From Flavobacteriaceae bacterium (lineage in GTDB: Bacteria; Bacteroidota; Bacteroidia; Flavobacteriales; Flavobacteriaceae): a stretch of 64,000 bases of DNA. The notes under the pieces are model-generated. The model worked only from the letters and a program-made list of their open reading frames with translations. It had not been told where the DNA came from and made no database searches. Position numbers and translations under genes: made by a program. Each line of letters begins with the position of its first letter. The first letter of the stretch is position 1. The stretch spans positions 1 through 64,000 of the forward strand of contig JAENXC010000017.1 in the NCBI GenBank assembly GCA_016649715.1. Reading direction: 5' to 3'. This document shows positions 50,925 through 59,712 of the stretch, in pieces.

Positions 50925-51605
50925 TTAGATTCTTTGAACTGGAAGTCCCAGTGTTATCCAGTCATGCATTCCTCCCCTGTAGTATAGAATTCTATTAGCT
51001 GTATAACCTGCATCCAAGAGGCTTTTTATTGCTGTTGATGATTGTGGGCATTGTGGGCCATTACAAAAAAATATACTGGGGTTGTTTTTGTCCAATTCAT
51101 CCATTCTTTCTACCAATTCGTCATAAGGAATATTTTTAGAGCCTGGAATAGTTACTGAACCGGAGGTGTCAGGTTTTCTCGCATCTATAATGGCCAAACC
51201 CTTATTGTGGTGGTTATATACTTCTAGCTCCCCCACGGTATGTACTTGTTGTGCGGCTTTTATCGATTGAATACTGCCCCATGTTGTGTCAACTTCGACT
51301 AAACCAGGTTCTGTTCCTATATTTTTGGGAATCATATAGTTCTCATCTCTTTTAGTGATTCTAATCTGGGATATATCCTTAATTCTTGTCTTTAGTTCAT
51401 TTATTTTATCTATTTCAGGCATACCTACAGATTCAACTTTTTCATCTACAAGCAACAATGGTGAGTGCTTCAATTGATGTTTTTCAAAGAATTCAGGATT
51501 GTCCTCAAAATAAATTACCTTATATGGCAGCCAAGCAGCTTGAAGTACTTTTTCAAGTGAAGGCCTATGTTGACAGGTTTTGGTTGCTACTATTAATATC
51601 TCCAT
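50925..51605 (-). CDS. Thioredoxin-like/rhodanese two-domain protein
   Basis: 226 residues. Residues 1-80 form a glutaredoxin-like half (MEILIVATKTCQHRPSLEK, cis-Pro region HSPLLLVD). Residues 115-226 are a rhodanese domain with the active-site loop FFCNGPQCPQSS. It probably transfers sulfur or scavenges thiols in the cytosol. It starts 63 bp after the end of the small lipoprotein gene. Confidence 0.8.
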   Translation of the reverse strand: MEILIVATKTCQHRPSLEKVLQAAWLPYKVIYFEDNPEFFEKHQLKHSPLLLVDEKVESVGMPEIDKINELKTRIKDISQIRITKRDENYMIPKNIGTEPGLVEVDTTWGSIQSIKAAQQVHTVGELEVYNHHNKGLAIIDARKPDTSGSVTIPGSKNIPYDELVERMDELDKNNPSIFFCNGPQCPQSSTAIKSLLDAGYTANRILYYRGGMHDWITLGLPVQRI

Positions 51606-51667
51606 AATAATTTTCTTTTATTTGTTAAAAATGTTTCAAATCTTATATTTAGGTCAAAGGCTCTTGG

Positions 51668-51913
51668 TTATTTTCTTCTTGTGGAATTGAAAAATAACAC
51701 CATCAATATTATTACAATCAGAACTATCAAAAACCACCAACCCATGTGCATTCCCCAGTAATAATAATCTCCATTATTATGCATCATTCCTGAATTTTCG
51801 TGCATGGTATTTGTACCAGTATTTTGGTTGCAACTGCTTAACGTTACTAATCCGATAATTAGAATTGTTAGTGTTCTTATAATATTTAATTTATTTGTTG
51901 CTAATATTTTCAT
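51668..51913 (-). CDS. Small lipoprotein with C-terminal membrane helix
   Basis: 81 residues. Lipobox LVTLSSCNQ gives a lipidated Cys; a short Met/His/Asn segment (TMHENSGMMHNNGDYYY) and a C-terminal helix (WWFLIVLIVIILMVLFF) follow. Two membrane attachments on one short chain are unusual. Function unknown; the Met/His pattern suggests metal contact. Confidence 0.6.
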   Translation of the reverse strand: MKILATNKLNIIRTLTILIIGLVTLSSCNQNTGTNTMHENSGMMHNNGDYYYWGMHMGWWFLIVLIVIILMVLFFNSTRRK

Positions 51914-51923
51914 CTGTCTATAT

Positions 51924-52310
51924 TTAAAGTTTGTTGATGATTTCCTCTAACTTGACTGTAATTTCTTCGGCCACTTTATTCAAGTTTTCATTCTCCACGG
52001 CCTGCATGGATGCCATTGGGTTTACCGCGGCTACCTCAATGATGCCTTCTTCAATTTCCTGTACAATGACATTGCAGGGCAGCATGGTTCCAATTTTATC
52101 TTCTGCTTGCAGAGCTTTGTGTGCATAGGGTGGATTACAAGCTCCAAGTATCCTATACTTTTTAAAGTCTATATCCAGTTTTTTCTTTAAGGTTGCTGTT
52201 ACATCAATTTCTGTGAGTATGCCAAAACCTTCCTCTTTCAATCCTTGGGCAACCTTATCAATAACCTCTTCAAAAGTGCCTTTGATTGTTTTATTAAAAT
52301 AATAGTTCAT
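51924..52310 (-). CDS. DUF302 protein (copy 2)
   Basis: 128 residues, differing from copy 1 at only about a dozen positions (for example HKALQ for LKALQ, VENENLNK for VKNEKLHE). All DUF302 landmarks are retained. The duplication is recent because the DNA is nearly identical across the coding region and the first bases upstream. Confidence 0.8.
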   Translation of the reverse strand: MNYYFNKTIKGTFEEVIDKVAQGLKEEGFGILTEIDVTATLKKKLDIDFKKYRILGACNPPYAHKALQAEDKIGTMLPCNVIVQEIEEGIIEVAAVNPMASMQAVENENLNKVAEEITVKLEEIINKL

Positions 52311-52315
52311 CGTTT

Positions 52316-52507
52316 TTAATTTTTAGAGTTTAACATTCGTTTTTGTTCTTCATATTCTTCTTTGGATATTTCGCCCTTGGCGAAACGGTTGTCCAGAATA
52401 TCCATGGGATTTTCCTTCTTCACGGTATTTTTTCTATTTCGTCCTTTGTACTGAAATACGAGCAATACGAGCACGACCGGTATTAGTATCCACCACCACA
52501 TCATCAT
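52316..52507 (-). CDS. SHOCT-domain small membrane protein (copy 3)
   Basis: 63 residues: helix (MMWWWILIPVVLVLLVFQY) and the SHOCT tail NPMDILDNRFAKGEISKEEY. It is a third, more diverged relative of those at 39215 and 40049. It is 5 bp downstream of nothing coding but follows DUF302 copy 2 with the spacing of an operon. Confidence 0.7.
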   Translation of the reverse strand: MMMWWWILIPVVLVLLVFQYKGRNRKNTVKKENPMDILDNRFAKGEISKEEYEEQKRMLNSKN

Positions 52508-52575
52508 ACTTTTATAGTTTTAATAGTTAACTAATTGTTTTCATTTGTAGTTACCCCAATCTTTAGGGCAGGAAT

Positions 52576-53136
52576 TTAGTATCCTTCATTTTTCATTTTC
52601 CCTTTTATCTTCTTCATCATTTCAGGATTTTTTTCCATCATTTTCTGCATCATTTCTTCCATCATTTCAGGGTTTTCATTCATCATTTCCACCATCTTTG
52701 CTTTCATCTCCTCTTTCATCGTTTTGTTGTTATGGATTTCATCCATCAACATTTTACGACCATTTTCGCTCTCCATCATTTTGCCGAGCATTTTGGATTG
52801 CATCTTTTGCATCATTTCGGGATTTTTTTCCATCAACATCTGTAGATGGGATTGCATTTTTTCTTTCATTTCAGGGTTTTTCTCCATCATCATTCCTGCC
52901 TTGCCGGATTCCATCATTTGCATCTGGTGTTGCATCATTATCTTTTGTGCTCCTTCATTCTGTTGTGCTAGCTCGATAAATTCGCTGAATTGGCTTGGGT
53001 TTGAAATTATTTCCTGATACACAGCATTTCGATTGCCCTGGATTTCCATTGTTTCAGAGGCATTAAATGCTGATTTACAGCTACCCAAGATTCCTACTGC
53101 TCCGATAATCAATAAGGTTTTTACAATTGTTTTCAT
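52576..53136 (-). CDS. Methionine-repeat lipoprotein
   Basis: 186 residues: lipobox GILGSCKSA, then a long helix with repeated EKNPEM/NENPEM units about every 15-25 residues (EKNPEMKEKMQSHLQMLM, EKNPEMMQKMQSKM, NENPEMMEEMMQKMM, EKNPEMMKK). Met clusters face one side of the helix, as expected for Cu(I)/Ag(I) binding. Residues ESGKAGM derive from a half copy of the palindrome (52895-52908). I start at 53136; the longer frame reads the 38-bp repeat. Confidence 0.7.
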   Translation of the reverse strand: MKTIVKTLLIIGAVGILGSCKSAFNASETMEIQGNRNAVYQEIISNPSQFSEFIELAQQNEGAQKIMMQHQMQMMESGKAGMMMEKNPEMKEKMQSHLQMLMEKNPEMMQKMQSKMLGKMMESENGRKMLMDEIHNNKTMKEEMKAKMVEMMNENPEMMEEMMQKMMEKNPEMMKKIKGKMKNEGY

Positions 53137-53175
53137 CTTACTTTGTTTTAGGATTAATAAATTATAGTTAATCAG

Positions 53176-53214
53176 TTTTAATTTATGAATGGTTCTTATG
53201 TCCAATAATTTGAT
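53176..53214. repeat. 38-bp direct repeat, copy 2
   Basis: Identical to 50729-50767 over 38 bp (starting TTTTAATTTATGAATGG). It lies upstream of the Met-repeat lipoprotein gene. With copy 1 it flanks the DUF302/rhodanese/SHOCT segment. Confidence 0.7.
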
Positions 53215-53235
53215 TTCATTTTTGCTCCCATTTTT

Positions 53236-53781
53236 TTAAAATTTTGGGCTGCTGATTGACTTTCTATATATGATTTCACCAACAATAAAAATTGCAATTG
53301 GCAGCACTGTGAATTGCAGGAAAGGGGTTAGGCCCACATCTACTATCGGCAGGATTGGCATCGCTTTGGCATACTCCCAGTAGCCTATTGCAATGTGCAA
53401 ACGCTCTAAAAGAATTGTCCCGGTCCCGCCAGAGACCACAATCAAAATAATTTTGCCAACACTCAATTTTTGGATCCAAAAAATATTTTTATAAAATAAG
53501 CCGAGCCCAAACAGCATAACCAATAGTGTTAGCATATCTGTGACCGATGCCAATAAACACATCCTGATATGGTTCCAATCATATTGATAGCCCTCATATA
53601 AAGGACCCTGCAATAATTCCCACCCAATGTTGAACAAGAATGCGGTTAGGGCAAAGGTACTAATGAAGTATTTATATGTAAATTCATTTTTTACCTTATT
53701 CCTAAAATATAAATACATCAATACCACCCCTATTAGTGAAATAACCGGTAGAATTAGGATTGCCCATTTAAACTGCTCCAT
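53236..53781 (-). CDS. Unknown membrane protein
   Basis: 181 residues with about five to six hydrophobic helices (LILPVISLIGVVLMYLYF, FLQFTVLPIAIFIVGEI and others). Charged residues between helices 2 and 3 (WELLQGPLYEGYQYDWNHI) stand out. No family is recognised. It is placed 31 bp after the Met-repeat gene's upstream repeat and 209 bp before the oxidase, so it may belong to neither operon. Confidence 0.55.
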   Translation of the reverse strand: MEQFKWAILILPVISLIGVVLMYLYFRNKVKNEFTYKYFISTFALTAFLFNIGWELLQGPLYEGYQYDWNHIRMCLLASVTDMLTLLVMLFGLGLFYKNIFWIQKLSVGKIILIVVSGGTGTILLERLHIAIGYWEYAKAMPILPIVDVGLTPFLQFTVLPIAIFIVGEIIYRKSISSPKF

Positions 53782-53989
53782 ATCAAAATATTTCTACTTC
53801 ACTGCTGAAATTCAAACTTCCGCATCGTGAAGGTATATTCACTTTCTTTTATAAGAGACCCCTTATAGGAATATGTACCCGTACTGTTCTGAGAAAATTT
53901 ATTCGTTTCTAACATTGTCCAACTTGGGGTTTCAATGAAATTTCTTCAAGTACATTTATTATATTCATTTATCGTACAATATTTTTGAA

Positions 53990-56374
53990 TTAAAATCTCA
54001 TCGAAAGGCCACCACCCGCTCCAAAACGATTGTCATAGCTCGCCATCAATGAAAAGTTTCGCGATAAAAAATATTCTACTCCTGCGTTCCAGGTAACTTC
54101 GTGTGTGAAATTATCTCCCATAGGGAGGTCGTCCACCCATCCAAAATTGGCTTGATATTCATACTTTCCGAAAATGGCCGTTCTTGGGAAAATTAGGATT
54201 TTACGGCTCAAACTTATCTGGGGCCGCAATTTGCTGTCAATTCGCACATCGAGATTGAATAAGTAGGGTGTTAAAAATCGAACTCCCGCAATGGCGGTTG
54301 TAGTTATTTCATCCAAACTGTCTTCTATTTCGTTTTCAATATTCACACCTCCAAAAACCCTCAAATAATCATGCAGATAACGTTCGTAGGTTACTTCGGC
54401 TTCAATATTTTCATTCCAGCCGTATTCTGCGGTTACATTGAACTGATTGCGAATGTTGGAAGCAACAAAATTGAATTCCGCCATATGAGAAGCCACATCT
54501 ACCGTAGCCCAAGAATAAAATTGGTCTGCTTCTTTAATTAATTTTGAAACTGGATATTTTGCCATTCTCGGATCAGGTGGTGTATCATAGCTTACTACAC
54601 GGTCCATGCCACTCATCATATGGTACAATATATGACAGTGAAAAAACCAATCACCGTACTCGTCGCCATTGTTACCGCTGAATTCTATGGTTATCTGTTG
54701 CATTGGAGACACATTTACCGTGTGCTTTAAAGGCGAATACGCTCCATTTTTATTGATGACCCTAAAAAAGTGACCGTGGAGGTGCATCGGATGATTCATC
54801 ATTGTCAGGTTGTTGAAAGTAATCCGGGTAACTTCATTCCCACTTATTCTAATATTATCGGCCTCGCTTAAAGGAACACCGTTCAAACTCCAGATATAAC
54901 GATTCATATTACCGGTGAGGTTCAATAATATTTCCTTCACTGGCAGTTCTTTATTATAGGATGTTTTTTCGGGAGATTTCAGATAATCGTAATTGTATTC
55001 AGAAAACATACCTGCCTCGTCGGAAGGCAGGTCCATTCCTTCCATCTCCATATTGTCCATTTTTTTTCCTTCCATTTTGGAATGGTCCATTTCCATCTCC
55101 TCCATAGTTTTAGTTGAATCTTTCTTCATTTCCGTATAGGAATGGCTCATTTTTGAGTGGTCCATTTTCTCGTCCATCGCAGAATCTTTTGGCGTTTCCA
55201 TATTCATTTTTTCCCCATTCATTTTCATTCCGTCCATTTGCATTCCGTATTCTTCCTTCATCTCATATCGCTCATCCTTCTTAGGCCTGAATTTTAGAGC
55301 GTGTGCGCCCATTTTCATATCCATTTTTGCCATTTGTTGCATCATCTTGATTTTATCGGGTTTTGGAACAACCTCAGCAGGAAGTATTTCGCCCTTTCCA
55401 ATATAAGCTGTGGTAGTTCCAGAACCATCCTGTGCCATTGCCCTGAATTCAATCTTTCCTGTTTGGGGGATGGTCACGATAAAATCATAGGTCTCGGCAG
55501 TGGCTATAAAGGTTTTACTATGGGCAATGGGAACAACGTCCATACCATCGGCAGACACCAACAGAGGAGCTTCCCCACCAAAGGTCATCCAAAATTGTGA
55601 GGAGGCGGAGCCGTTTATGATGCGTAACCGTACTTTTTCACCTGGTTTGTATTCTGGATATTCTATAGACTCTTCGCCATTAATCAGAAATGCGGGATAG
55701 TATATGTCGGCAATATCAGCACCTTCCATACGCTGTTTCCAAAAATTGAGTTGTGCACCAAACGCACCACGCGCAATTACCTTATTTAAAGGTGTTGTTG
55801 TGCCTTTTTTCATTTGGTACCACTCATTGCCTCTTTTTAAATTTCGAAGTACATTCAAAGGTTTTTCATTCGTCCAATCGGACAGCATCAAAACCAAATC
55901 TTTATCGTAATCCAGCGTTTTTTCTTTCGGATTTATGAGTATTGAGCCAAAAACCCCGCTCTGTTCCTGTAGCATTGTGTGTGAATGATACCAGTAGGTT
56001 CCATTTTGTTTTATGGAGAATTCATATTTAAAGGTGGTACCAGGTTTTATTGGTGGGGTTGACAAATACGGAACACCATCATAAAAATTGGGCAATAAAA
56101 TTCCGTGCCAATGGACGGAGGTTTCTACACTCATTTCGTTTTTCACATAAATGACGGCATATTCGCCTTCTGTAAATTCGAGCGTTGGACCAGGAATGCT
56201 CCCGTTAACGGTCATTCCCCTGACTTCCTTTCCTGCCTTGTTTACCATTTCTTCACGAAGGATTATGGTGTATTCCTTTACAGGTAAGTTGTCAACATTC
56301 CCTTCTACCGATTGACCAAAAATATTAATAGAAGTTAACAGTAATAATATTAATAGATATTTTAAGCTGTTCAT
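53990..56374 (-). CDS. CopA-type multicopper oxidase fused to an outer-membrane barrel
   Basis: 794 residues: signal peptide (SINIFGQ), three cupredoxin domains with copper motifs HWHGI, WYHSHT, HPMHLHGHFFRV and HCHILYHMMSGM, and a Met/His loop (MDHSKMSHSY, KMDNMEMEGM) that includes a palindrome-derived DLPSDEAG. The last 200 residues (from about 590) are beta-strand alternation ending in GLSMRF, as in CopB-like barrels. It oxidises Cu(I) in the periplasm; the barrel would anchor it to the outer membrane. It may be the terminal oxidase of the Cus route. Confidence 0.88.
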   Translation of the reverse strand: MNSLKYLLILLLLTSINIFGQSVEGNVDNLPVKEYTIILREEMVNKAGKEVRGMTVNGSIPGPTLEFTEGEYAVIYVKNEMSVETSVHWHGILLPNFYDGVPYLSTPPIKPGTTFKYEFSIKQNGTYWYHSHTMLQEQSGVFGSILINPKEKTLDYDKDLVLMLSDWTNEKPLNVLRNLKRGNEWYQMKKGTTTPLNKVIARGAFGAQLNFWKQRMEGADIADIYYPAFLINGEESIEYPEYKPGEKVRLRIINGSASSQFWMTFGGEAPLLVSADGMDVVPIAHSKTFIATAETYDFIVTIPQTGKIEFRAMAQDGSGTTTAYIGKGEILPAEVVPKPDKIKMMQQMAKMDMKMGAHALKFRPKKDERYEMKEEYGMQMDGMKMNGEKMNMETPKDSAMDEKMDHSKMSHSYTEMKKDSTKTMEEMEMDHSKMEGKKMDNMEMEGMDLPSDEAGMFSEYNYDYLKSPEKTSYNKELPVKEILLNLTGNMNRYIWSLNGVPLSEADNIRISGNEVTRITFNNLTMMNHPMHLHGHFFRVINKNGAYSPLKHTVNVSPMQQITIEFSGNNGDEYGDWFFHCHILYHMMSGMDRVVSYDTPPDPRMAKYPVSKLIKEADQFYSWATVDVASHMAEFNFVASNIRNQFNVTAEYGWNENIEAEVTYERYLHDYLRVFGGVNIENEIEDSLDEITTTAIAGVRFLTPYLFNLDVRIDSKLRPQISLSRKILIFPRTAIFGKYEYQANFGWVDDLPMGDNFTHEVTWNAGVEYFLSRNFSLMASYDNRFGAGGGLSMRF

Positions 56375-56561
56375 ATTCCTTTATTTTTTATTTAATAATC
56401 TGTAAAAGTAGGGGATAATAAAAAAATTATTTATCTATATTCGTTTCAATATTAGCTGGTTAAATAGGGTATTATGGTAAATATTTTATAACTACCCTTC
56501 AATCTATTTTTTGAACTTTTAGAAAACAAAGTCAAAATTTAATTGTGAGAATTGACAGCAA

Positions 56562-58394
56562 TTATTTTATTTCTTTGGTAACTTCTCCACATGTAAGCAT
56601 CGCTTCACCGAAATAAGGATTTTTAATTTCCTTTGAACGGCTCAACCAATATGCCCCTTTATTTCCATCGGCCATCGGACAAAATAGTACATATACTTGT
56701 TGATCAACCCCAAATAATTTCACGGCTTTTATCAAATGTGCAGACAAATGTTTGAAATGATTTCTCTGAACTGCAATATCTGAAGTTTTAGAAATGGAAG
56801 TTGCGGAGGCATTAATCTCTTTGCTGATCAACATCCAATGGTTATGTGCTTCTTGGTCGGTTAACAGTTTCATTTCAACCTTTGTCATTACATTAACCAG
56901 TTCTTGAGCTGTTTTTTGAGCTGAATTATTATCATCTTTAGTAAAGGCATTTTTTAAAAGAATGTATTGGTCAAACACTTTTTTTAATTGATTTTGAAAG
57001 TCTTTAGAAACGACAATTCTTTTTTCCATTTTGGAATGGTCGGTAACATTTTCTGTTTTAGGCACATCCATGTTTTTCATTTCTTCAGCGCTCATTTCCG
57101 TCTTAGAACTTTTTTCGTTTTTATCCCCACCCATATCCATTCCGGCATGGCCAGTTACTACAGCTCCTCCCTCGGGATTCATCATACTGGGTTTGCCCGC
57201 TAATTGCACTGCGGCATCAATGGTAAAGGTTCCGTTGGAAACAATTTCTTCTCCTATTTCCAATCCGTCTTTTACAATATAACCATCTCCAAGAGCAGGG
57301 CCTAAATTAATTTCGCGCATTTTGAAACCTGAACCTTCTTTAATATAAACCACCGATCGTTTTCCTGTCCACAATACCGCTGATCTCGGAATAACGATTT
57401 CCTTGGAATCCACTTTTCCTATTTTATTTTTTACGATCCCAGATGCGAACATTTCGGGTTTTAACCGACCATCTTTATTGTTTACCTCAACGCGGGCGGA
57501 AGCTACCCGGGTTTGGGGATTGATCAGGGGATCTATAAAACTGATTTTTCCAGTAAAGGTTTCTCCCGGCAACGAATTGACGGTATATTCAATTTCACTG
57601 CCTTCTTTGACCCAGGCGAGTTCACTTTCATATAAATCGAAGAGCACCCAAACTTTGGAAAGATCTGAAATCTCATAAATGGGCATCCCGCGTTCAACAT
57701 AATCACCTAAATCCACCATTTTTTTGGTCACTATGCCATTTACGTCGGCACGTATTGAAAATCGCTGAATAGGCTTTTTATTGGCGATTATTTGATCAAT
57801 TTGCGCCTGGCCTATTTTCCAGTTGCGCAATTTTTCTTTGGCGGCTTCAAACAATTCGGGCTGACTTTCCTTGATGCTCGCAGCCTGTAAGAGTTCTTCC
57901 TGTGCGGTGACAAGTTCGGGTGAATAAACTGTTGCCAGGATTTGTCCTCTTCCTACTTTTTCTCCTGTAAAATTGACAGTTATTTGTTCAATCCTTCCAG
58001 GAATGTGGGTAGATTGTGAGTAGGCATTACGTTCATCTATCTGCACTTTTCCGTTCAGTCTTATTTCTTTGGTGGCATTGCTTGCTCCAACAATCATAGT
58101 TGTGATATTGGCCAATTTCAGGGCATCTTCACTCATTTGGTAACTGTTGGGATCAGATCCCTCACTTGCAGTTTCCAGCGGAATTAAATCCATTCCACAT
58201 ATAGGGCAGTTACCTGGTTCATTTCTTCTTATTTGCGGATGCATGGAACATGTCCATATTTGCTCCGCTACGTCATCACTATGGTCGTGTTTTTCAGCTT
58301 GTTTTACTCCACCGCCAAATAGCAACCATCCCAATAAGATTCCAATAACCAGAATTCCGGCAGTTTTTAGTAAATTTTTATTTTTTGTTTTCAT
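56562..58394 (-). CDS. cusB: CusB-type RND adaptor with metal head and DUF3347 tail
   Basis: 610 residues: anchor helix (AGILVIGILLGWLLFGG), heavy-metal-binding box (WTCSMHPQIRRNEPGNCPICGM), a CusB-like hairpin and beta domains (RADVNGIVTKKMVDLGDYV, VPRSAVLWTGKRSVVYI region), and a C-terminal DUF3347 domain with FCPMADGNKGAYWLS. The extra domain at the end is typical of Bacteroidota. It links CusA to the TolC partner and may hand over Cu(I). It overlaps the TolC stop by one base. Confidence 0.88.
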   Translation of the reverse strand: MKTKNKNLLKTAGILVIGILLGWLLFGGGVKQAEKHDHSDDVAEQIWTCSMHPQIRRNEPGNCPICGMDLIPLETASEGSDPNSYQMSEDALKLANITTMIVGASNATKEIRLNGKVQIDERNAYSQSTHIPGRIEQITVNFTGEKVGRGQILATVYSPELVTAQEELLQAASIKESQPELFEAAKEKLRNWKIGQAQIDQIIANKKPIQRFSIRADVNGIVTKKMVDLGDYVERGMPIYEISDLSKVWVLFDLYESELAWVKEGSEIEYTVNSLPGETFTGKISFIDPLINPQTRVASARVEVNNKDGRLKPEMFASGIVKNKIGKVDSKEIVIPRSAVLWTGKRSVVYIKEGSGFKMREINLGPALGDGYIVKDGLEIGEEIVSNGTFTIDAAVQLAGKPSMMNPEGGAVVTGHAGMDMGGDKNEKSSKTEMSAEEMKNMDVPKTENVTDHSKMEKRIVVSKDFQNQLKKVFDQYILLKNAFTKDDNNSAQKTAQELVNVMTKVEMKLLTDQEAHNHWMLISKEINASATSISKTSDIAVQRNHFKHLSAHLIKAVKLFGVDQQVYVLFCPMADGNKGAYWLSRSKEIKNPYFGEAMLTCGEVTKEIK

Positions 58395-59683
58395 TATTCT
58401 TCTGTTTTTGAAATTAAATATTCCAATTTGGCTTCCGCAGTAAATCCGTTTTTTATTGCCTCCACTTTTTGGGTTTGTAACATTAAGATATCTTGATTCA
58501 TTTGCAAAACCTCTTCAAAATCTATGATGGAATTACTGAATCCGGAAATAAGCAATTTGCTTGCCTGCCCCGAACTAACCAGTTGTTTTTGATATAAAGC
58601 GATGAGTTGTTCAGCTTTTTTAAGATCGTAAAGCGTCATTTCATAAGTGCTTTGCAATTCGTTTTTTTGGGCTTCCTGTTGGTGTTCCATGCTGCTTGCC
58701 ATAAACTCTGCTTCCTTTTTTGCAGCCCTATATTTTTTTCTGAAAATTGGTAGAGTAACCGTGAACATCGGCATAAAGGCATCTTGTCCGTTCATTTCCG
58801 GATTGGCATCAGTGCGTTTTGAAATGATGGAATAATCAATTCCCAATCCAAGCATCGGCAATCCTTCTTTTTGAGCCACAATTTGCTGCATTAAATAAGA
58901 TTCCTTTTGCTTTTCCAAACTCGTAATACTGGGATGGTTTTCAAATAGATCTTTAGGATCCACTAAAATTTCGTCATTCTTAAATATTAATGTATCCTGA
59001 ATTTGAACGGCTATTTCCGATCCCCTGTTCAGCAATAAATTAAACCTGATTTCCAGAGGTTTTCTAATTTTCTCAAGCAATTCAATTTCTGTAATTGCCG
59101 CTTCTCGCTTGATATCAACCTTGATGACGTTTACCATCGGTGCATTTCCACTTTTGAATCGGCTCAAGGACAATTCACGGTAAGAATCAAGAATGGTCAG
59201 GTTTTCCTTTTTAAGCTGAATTGTTTCTTCAATCGCGTACAATTCGGCATAAACCGATTTTATTTCGAAGAATAATTGGTTCCGCAGATCTAAATAATTC
59301 TGAAATTTAGCTTTCGCCATTAAAACCGAAGCATCTTCCTTAGCCTTAAGGGTTCCAAACCAGGGAAACATTTGTGTGAGCGAAAAACTGGCTTCCTGGC
59401 CCCCTAACCTTGTTTCTACCATTTGTCCAAAAGCGCTCATAGTTAAAGTGGGATCTGGCAAACCCGATACCTGGGGTGCCTGTTGCATCGCTGCTTCAAA
59501 CTGCGCATAAGAGGATTTCAGCTTCGGATTATTTTCTGCAGCTGTCTGCAAATACGCATCTAAATTTTGTGCAGAAACTTGATAGCTGCTTATTCCAAAG
59601 CAGAAAAGCACAAAGAAAACGTCCCCTAACCCCCGATGGGGGGATTTGAGTTGACTTTTAAATAATTTTATATTGTTAAACAT
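58394..59683 (-). CDS. cusC: TolC-family outer-membrane factor of the Cus system
   Basis: 429 residues with two coiled-coil repeats (SQLKS... then KEDASVLMAKAKFQNYLDL and KKEAEFMASSMEHQQEAQK). The signal core FFVLFCFGISSYQVSAQ begins after about 22 residues that are encoded by a short repeat (SPHRGLGDVF, DNA 59621-59655). The real start is therefore uncertain: the annotated Met lies before the repeat. It is the outer-membrane duct of the Cu/Ag pump. Confidence 0.82.
   Translation of the reverse strand: MFNNIKLFKSQLKSPHRGLGDVFFVLFCFGISSYQVSAQNLDAYLQTAAENNPKLKSSYAQFEAAMQQAPQVSGLPDPTLTMSAFGQMVETRLGGQEASFSLTQMFPWFGTLKAKEDASVLMAKAKFQNYLDLRNQLFFEIKSVYAELYAIEETIQLKKENLTILDSYRELSLSRFKSGNAPMVNVIKVDIKREAAITEIELLEKIRKPLEIRFNLLLNRGSEIAVQIQDTLIFKNDEILVDPKDLFENHPSITSLEKQKESYLMQQIVAQKEGLPMLGLGIDYSIISKRTDANPEMNGQDAFMPMFTVTLPIFRKKYRAAKKEAEFMASSMEHQQEAQKNELQSTYEMTLYDLKKAEQLIALYQKQLVSSGQASKLLISGFSNSIIDFEEVLQMNQDILMLQTQKVEAIKNGFTAEAKLEYLISKTEE
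59621..59655. repeat. CCCCC/GGGGG inverted repeat inside the cusC start region
   Basis: GTCCCCTAACCCCCGATGG and the following GGGGATTTGAGTTGAC form a hairpin-capable repeat that is translated as KSPHRGLGDVF. It shares GGATTTGAGTTG with the last codons of cusA (59721-59764), where it encodes SNPSLPEGEEPHE. Repeats of this type are common between genes in Flavobacteriia; here both copies lie within coding sequence. Confidence 0.65.
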
Positions 59684-59712
59684 ATATATTTAATTTTTAT
59701 ATAATACCTATT

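Noticed and set aside
53137-53205. Longer N-terminus of the Met-repeat lipoprotein
   Set aside because: It would place the 38-bp repeat before the signal peptide and spoil the lipobox position.
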